From Aquanectria penicillioides (lineage: Eukaryota > Ascomycota > Sordariomycetes > Hypocreales > Nectriaceae), in NCBI GenBank assembly GCA_003415625.1, contig PYIU01000004.1:4340001-4404000 (forward strand): a DNA stretch of 64,000 bases, written 5' to 3'. Of the stretch, positions 58,696 through 64,000 are shown piece by piece. Numbering within the stretch: position 1 is the stretch's first letter; each line of letters starts with the position of its first letter. The translations under genes were made by a program, and so were the position numbers. The notes under the pieces were generated by a model that was not told the DNA's origin, did not search any database, and saw only the letters and a program-made list of their open reading frames with translations.

Positions 58696-59191
58696 GGTGA
58701 GTATCCAAACGCAGCCACCACCAAATTCAGATATCAAATTTTATCGAGTTCAGAATTGATTCCGGATACTCAGCTCACCATTTGAGCAAGCGTGTATACC
58801 TCTCATGATTCCCCTGTGTACGCTAGTGATGACGCCATGTGGGCCATTACGACACCGTTACAGTGGACAATCCGATGGCCGGCAGACTATCCGAAGGCCG
58901 ATAAGAGTTTCCGATGGCCGAATCTTCGCTCCGATGAGGGAAACTGATTCGAAAGCGCATTTGTACCAAGTCCCGTGTGCACAAATCACGCCAACACTGG
59001 TGGATAACTGGGGCAGCTATCAATTTCTCGACGTGTACAAGGTGGATCGTCCAGGCCAGGGAAATGAAAGCTCTGTCTGCTTGAGTCAACCAAGGAACCC
59101 AGACTACACAAATGTCCGTATTATTACTTTTACAGATTTGTTTGTCTCATTTTGGTAAATATTGGAAAGTATCAGAAAGTAATTAGCCACC
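58696..59191. promoter_or_regulatory. Divergent sulfatase/MFS promoter with a motif repeated every 19-20 bp
   Basis: The words TCCGATGGCCGG (58871), TCCGAAGGCCGA (58890), TCCGATGGCCGA (58910) and TCCGATGAGG (58930) start 19, 20 and 20 bp apart. Two helical turns between copies would place them on one face of the DNA. They are nearer the middle than either ATG. Possible binding array for one regulator controlling both genes (inferred). Confidence 0.55.
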
Positions 59192-61259
59192 ATGGCTTTG
59201 CAAGATAGCAGCTGCAGTAACGATGCCGACGAGAGGGCGCCACTGCTCAGGCCCGACCAGCCCATCGGTGAGATGGAGTCAAAGCCTGGGGTAACCATTT
59301 ACTGACTGTAGTTAATTCACAGAGCCGTCACAGAAGGATGATGGAAGCGTATCTTCTGTGGTCGTATGGATGGTGTTTCCCATTTTACTTGCAGGTAACG
59401 GCCCTTTTCTCTCTCAAACAAGCAAAATTACTAACGCTTGGGATTATAAGGCATCTTCTTATCAAACGTGGTCTCATCGGTCGTGATAGCCACCAATCAG
59501 CACATAGCATCTGAGTTTGACGCCCTCTCCTCGGCTGCGTGGCTACTAACCGCATACACCTTGGCACAATCTGCAAGCCAGCCTCTGGTAGGAAGCCTTC
59601 TAACTCTGCCAAATTTTGCTAACTGTGATGACAGTACGGGAAGCTGAGCGATATATATGGCAGAAGGCATTGTCTCATCTTTTGCTGGACAGTCTTTGGC
59701 CTGGGCTGTCTGCTTGTGTAAGTCCCGTTAGCTTCAGTTATACCCTGCGCTAACCATTTCAGTGCGGTTGGTCAAGCTTATTGGCAAGTTATTCTTGGAC
59801 GGGCCATCAGTGGTGTTGGCAGCGCGGGTAAAATTGTATTGACCTCTATTGTTGTGGCTGGTAAGAAAGAGCTGTTCGGTGCAGTTTCAATGCTAACTCC
59901 TGTACAGATCTGGTTCCGCTGCACCATGTTGCAAAGTATCGTGCGTATGTCAACCTGACTGCCACAACTGCTAGATCCATCGGTGGTCCTATCGGAGGAT
60001 GGCTTGCTGGAAGTGTAGGGTGGCGTTGGTGAGTGATGGCCCAGCTACGTCTCTCCTAGTCGCTGCTAATCGGCTTACAGGTGTTTTCTTGTCCAGTTTC
60101 CAGTGGCTTTGGTCGGCCTCGCACTAGTTTTATGGAAGTTACCTGAACCCAATCATGCTCACTCGCAAGGAGATGACGATACCAATACAGCATCCAAGCT
60201 CTCTCGTGTCGACTTTGCTGGTGCGACATCACTGGTAGGCACGGTTTTCACAGGACTCTTACTCCTTGACATGGCCACGAAACGAGGTCCGACACCATTT
60301 ACTATCGTTCTGATGGCTCTTTTCCCACTTTCCTCTCAACCTTTATCATTGTGGAGAAGAAGTATGCAAAGGAGCCGATCTTACCTCTAGATCTTGTCTC
60401 CCGACGAGATGTGCTGACATCGTACTTGATTGTCGGGTTCCAATCAGCTGGACAATTCGGGGTGTGTTGATGTCCAACTACAACTAATTAGATCACTTTC
60501 TAACTTGATTTTAGCTCTTATACTCCATTCCAATTTATTTCCAGGTCGTTGGGGGCGAGTCCATCAGCTCTGCTGGTACGAGAATCGTGCCTGTGGTCAT
60601 TGGCAATGCGTTTGGAACCATTATCAGTGGAAAACTCATCACACAGTTCAAAAAGTACAAAACGCTAACAGCAATGGGTAATCTTACTGGAATCATTGGA
60701 TTCACTCTCATTCTTTTGCGCTGGCATGGAAGTACCAACTGGTTCGAGGCATTATACGTGGCCTTGCCTGGAATTGGAATGGGAATTATCCAGTCAGCAA
60801 CATTTATTCACCTTGCAGCTAGTCTCGACCATTCAGAAATTGCCATAGCAGGTACTACTTGGTTCCTGGCTCAGAATGTCGGTGTTCTCATTGGCGCGAG
60901 CTTTTCAACAACGTTGATCAACCGGGTCCTACGACGCAGCCTTGAGACGTCGTTAAGTAGCCTTGACAATAGGGCCGAGGAAAGGACCAACACTACCTAA
61001 TCTCAAAGGTGGAACTTGATTTCTAACGATTTTTTAGATTATCGAACATGTAACATCAAACGTGGAATATGTCCAGGCATTGCCGGAAGCCATCTGGGTG
61101 CTGGTCTGCAAGGCATATGTGACATCACTTCTGAGCTCCAACAGTAGGTGTATCTTCATTTAATCTTCGTCTCCCTAATTAACAAAATAAGTGCTTTCGG
61201 TATTTCTCGTTGCATCGGCGTTTGTCGCTACGGTATTCATGAGAGAGAAGCCAATGTGA
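59192..61259 (+). CDS. MFS transporter, 14-TM DHA2/VBA-like (two frame breaks)
   Basis: Ten exons from ATG 59192 to stop 61257-61259. N-terminus is polar and ends in 'ERAPLLRPD', then 'MVFPILLAG' joins 'IFLSNVVSSVVIATNQHIAS', 'AAWLLTAYTLAQSASQPLYG' and 'KLSDIYGRRH', the MFS loop 2-3 signature; 'GRAISGVGSAG' is TM4, 'RSIGGPIGGWLAGSVGWRW' TM5/antiporter motif C-like. Later helices include 'LYSIPIYFQVVGG' and 'GVLIGASFSTTL'. The frame is lost near the T4 run at 60320-60323 and again near A3 at 60981-60983; one base at each gives 545 residues. The intron at 61009-61037 would be only 29 bp, unusually short. Similar carriers export drugs or move amino acids into vacuoles; substrate here unknown, the sulfatase partner suggests a sulfated or aromatic compound. 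Confidence 0.8.
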
Positions 61260-62200
61260 AAGGCTCAGAGAATCAGATTTGAAGGACAATAATTGAGAAT
61301 GAGGTTCAAAAAAAAACAGCCGGGGTCTGGTATTTTGGCATTTTTAGATTAAAATCAATCTGCTTTGAATCCTTCTCGTATATCGTGCATTCAACCTCTG
61401 AACTTACGACTTCGCACGTACCACAGGCGCTCTCGGCTGTAGGAAGTTTCCTCGAAGCCTTCAGTCATTTTGCCTCTTGAAAGGGGGGTCGTAAAGCAAA
61501 GAGTCCTCCTAGGATCGAATTAGCAGCTGTTCCTGAGCATCCTTCGTCCAGTGATCCATCGAATCACCAAGGTCACTTGCAGGATTCAAGCTTCGTAAAA
61601 GTGGATTGCAAACACGGCAGGGGTGATGGACTAGCAATTTTCTGAGTGCTGGGCAAATTGAGGGTTGGAATCTGCTTTGATTCTTCGAGTACTAGACATG
61701 TAGATGGGTCAATATCGAATTCTATGAAAGCCAGCCAGAATCTACAATTCTATCATATTCAATAGCCCTGCCTTCGGCCGTTGTCATGCACCCCACGCTT
61801 GACATGGGATGTGATCCTGTTGGCGACTAGCAGGCCAAGAACACGCCACCCGATGAGCGAGTCGATCACCCGAAAGCCACTTGAACTGTTCCGGCAGGAG
61901 AAACAATGTACGATACTGGTCATTTCATTGGTTTAAGAGTGCGCCATTCCAAATCAAAAGAAGAGAACAAGAAGAGTATTGAACGCGCAGTGCGATGGGT
62001 GTGCTATCAACTTCCAAAGTTATGTGGCGCCGGCTTCCAGTGCCAACTCCTCAGCTTTGCTATTTGACGCTTAATCTGAATGAAACTAAACGAATTCCGA
62101 TATCACTTCATTGTGGTATCTTGTAATCGGTATTATATACTTAATTCCTTTCCCAAATGTTGTACATGCCAATCATAATTTCCAAACACGGCGGACAATA
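61260..62200. other. Intergenic stretch
   Basis: About 940 bp between the MFS gene and the converging Cys-rich membrane protein gene; no gene recognised. Confidence 0.45.
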
Positions 62201-63244
62201 CTAAGTATCCTCGCAATCCGTTGTGCATGCTGATTCAGGACAGTATCCATGATTGCACGCGTAAGAACATAATCCAAGATAACCATCGCTCTCCCCCTTG
62301 AGCGGACAACCTGTCGTGTTCGTTTCCGGTGGTGCTGAAATGTCGGCCTCGGTGCCGTATTTGTAGCATGAACACGGGCCGGGTGGGCAGTATCCGTAGG
62401 AGCAGCAGAACTTGCACAGGCCGAGGTAGTTTTGTGTCTCGCCAGAGGCCACGGTGCCTGCGATACAGACGCCTGTGGATGTGGCTGTGGATGCTGAGCT
62501 TGTGCCCGTTCTATTGTGTGTTAGGATTATGGAAATTTTACCAAGGCACGAGTGATTGAAACATACCGAGTCTGGGTGGTGAATGTCGTGGTCGGGGTAA
62601 GGGTTGTTGATGATGATGATGATGATGATGAAGTGCTGGTCGTCTTTGGCACAATGGTCGACATGGCTAATAAGAGCCTATTGCAAGATAAGGTCAGAAG
62701 CTGTTCACTAGGAGCCGTGCAGGATGGCTATGGCTGTTGTTACCTTGATGAACTTGCACCAGCAGAGTCTCCCATCGCTTCCTTACTCGTCGACTTGTTG
62801 CGGTTTCTCGCGCCCAAGACACCTCCAACGGTACCGCCGATAATCGCTGCAATGATGACAATAGCTGCAAGCAAGATCCAAATCGTCCTTCGTCGTATCG
62901 TCAAAATCAATCTATCCTTCACCGGCGGCAGTGGCTTATCGAGGTCGGGCGCCGGACCGGTTATCGAGACCATGTACTTTTCCTTGCCATCGCGAAGTTC
63001 TGGGGCAGTGTCGACATGCTTTTCCTCCAACCAAACTTTCATGTGCTCCGCGGTGACGACTTCAGGGAGGTTGCTATGGTCTGTGGTCGTCTGAGCCTGG
63101 CTCAAACTCGGAGAGACGGTGTTCGACTCGTCGGTATGACTAGCGTCATCTTGACGTCTCCGTGAAGCTGGACAAGTTAGATTGTGGTTTCCTAATAGCA
63201 GGCATTGATCAATGCCTGTGTTTTCGCGGCGTCTTACAATCCAT
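62201..63244 (-). CDS. Single-pass membrane protein with Ser/Thr-rich stalk and Cys-rich domain
   Basis: Four exons (63238-63244, 62744-63167, 62567-62677, 62201-62510) give 283 residues in frame. Exon 1 has only 7 nt (ATG GAT T, then a strong gtaaga donor), so the N-terminus is tentative. A cytosolic part with 'TAEHMKVWLEEKHVDTAPE' precedes one membrane helix ('TIWILLAAIVIIAAIIGGTV'). Then come a poly-Ser/Thr stalk and two copies of a Cys motif: 'YLGLCKFCCSYGYCPPGPCS' and 'YLGLCSYACNHGYCPESACT'. The same motif occurs, to my knowledge, as an accessory domain in fungal alpha-1,3-glucanases, so the outside part may bind wall glucan. A Wsc-like cell-wall sensor layout is possible; function is inferred from architecture only. 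Confidence 0.7.
62608..62631. repeat. Trinucleotide microsatellite (TGA/TCA)n
   Basis: Eight tandem TGA units on the plus strand, read on the minus strand as TCA serine codons in the stalk of the Cys-rich membrane protein. Confidence 0.85.
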
Positions 63245-64000
63245 TGCTAATGAACATCGAGCCAGTTGGTTTGACTGGCGATGATGCTAGGAAGAAACAA
63301 GTAGGAGCAGAGCAGAATGCGGGAATCGCAAAGGACAAAAGGAAGGATGGGGACCCATCTGAGATGTGTGATAGCTCGTGGTGAAATCGTCAGACGAGAC
63401 TTGGCGGTGGAACCAGGAACAGTCAGGAGCAGGGATTGAGGTATGACCATGTCAAGGTACGTGCAGGATCCTGAATCCTTCCACCATTAATTGTAAGTCT
63501 GACATGCCTAATGAGGAACCACAATCACGCTCAGGCACAAAGTGAAACAGGCACGCGGAAGAGTGGGTAGCACACGCAGAACTAGGCTTGATTGAGCCCA
63601 ATATCCGATCAACCTGATCGTGGGCGCACTCTGATGGCTAGCTCTGACCTCAAGCTGGGGCATTTTAGTTCAGAAAAATGCGAAATATAATTCCAAATTC
63701 TTCCATGGCTTTACCAGGCTTGGCTTCTTGCATATATGCCTCCATTATCATCACCTACGAGCCTCTCCCGTTGACTTGGCGATAGTATTAACGCGTGCCA
63801 ATGTGGGGGCCTCACTTGGTCAGCCGTTCTCAATCCAGTTTAGCTGGGTGAAGACATCTCATCCTGACTTGTGCGTATTCTTTGGGGGCCCTCAAACGTA
63901 GGATTCTGCCCCTGGTGCCTGAGATAGTGACCGAGCCAGCCGACTATGTCGTGGGGTTACATAAATGGAGGAGCCCAGCCCCTAATGATTCGGACTGATC
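63245..64000. other. Right-end stretch without a recognised gene
   Basis: Upstream of the membrane protein gene; short minus-strand frame at 63247-63450 has no family signal. Base composition normal. Confidence 0.4.

Noticed and set aside
1..64000. tRNA or rRNA genes and CRISPR arrays
   Set aside because: No tRNA-like internal promoter boxes with matching stems, no rRNA blocks and no regularly spaced palindromic repeats were found by eye; CRISPR would not be expected in a fungus.

Overview
This window comes from the nuclear genome of a filamentous ascomycete (Pezizomycotina, probably Sordariomycetes/Hypocreales). The evidence is short GT-AG introns (about 45-70 bp) in most genes, typical fungal families (Zn2Cys6 regulators, PDR-type ABC, NCS1 and MFS transporters, NACHT/ankyrin NLRs, DUF3533, 2EXR) and an 11-kb AT-rich block whose base changes are those of repeat-induced point mutation (RIP). 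The lineage call rests on gene style, not on a marker gene.

Left part (1-15.7 kb): the end of a Zn2Cys6-type regulator, a small conserved unknown protein, a secreted Ecm33-like GPI protein, and then a group that looks catabolic: an NCS1 nucleobase permease divergent from an aldo/keto reductase, and a thymine-7-hydroxylase-like 2OG-Fe(II) dioxygenase divergent from a large hydantoinase/oxoprolinase. A TamA/Dal81-like Zn2Cys6 regulator lies beyond the transposon block (27.2-29.6 kb). Before the insertion it would have sat about 0.5 kb from the hydantoinase gene. Together they suggest nitrogen scavenging from nucleobase- or hydantoin-like compounds, which is an inference.

Middle (15.6-26.7 kb): two nested Ty1/Copia retrotransposons, both on the minus strand. 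The outer one inserted into the last codons of the hydantoinase gene (target duplication GATGC). The inner one then inserted into the outer element's left LTR (target duplication AGATC). Both are destroyed by RIP, but the outermost LTR segments are nearly untouched. The hydantoinase now ends with 31 residues read from LTR sequence.

Right part (27-64 kb): a GNAT acetyltransferase; an NLR fragment; a second Zn2Cys6 regulator next to a PDR/ABCG transporter, with five CGG-N7-CCG sites between them; an arrestin-like (CreD/ART) protein; an aminoglycoside-phosphotransferase-family protein; a degraded PNP/ankyrin NLR pseudogene that lacks its NACHT core and carries only C:G-to-T:A type stop codons; a DUF3533/SNG1 membrane protein; a 2EXR protein; an alpha/beta hydrolase; a secreted sulfatase divergent from a 14-TM-type MFS transporter, with a motif repeated every 19-20 bp between them; and a single-pass Ser/Cys-rich membrane protein. 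Five otherwise intact genes each need one inserted base (the MFS gene two) at or beside a short homopolymer to read through. This could be assembly undercalls or real decay.
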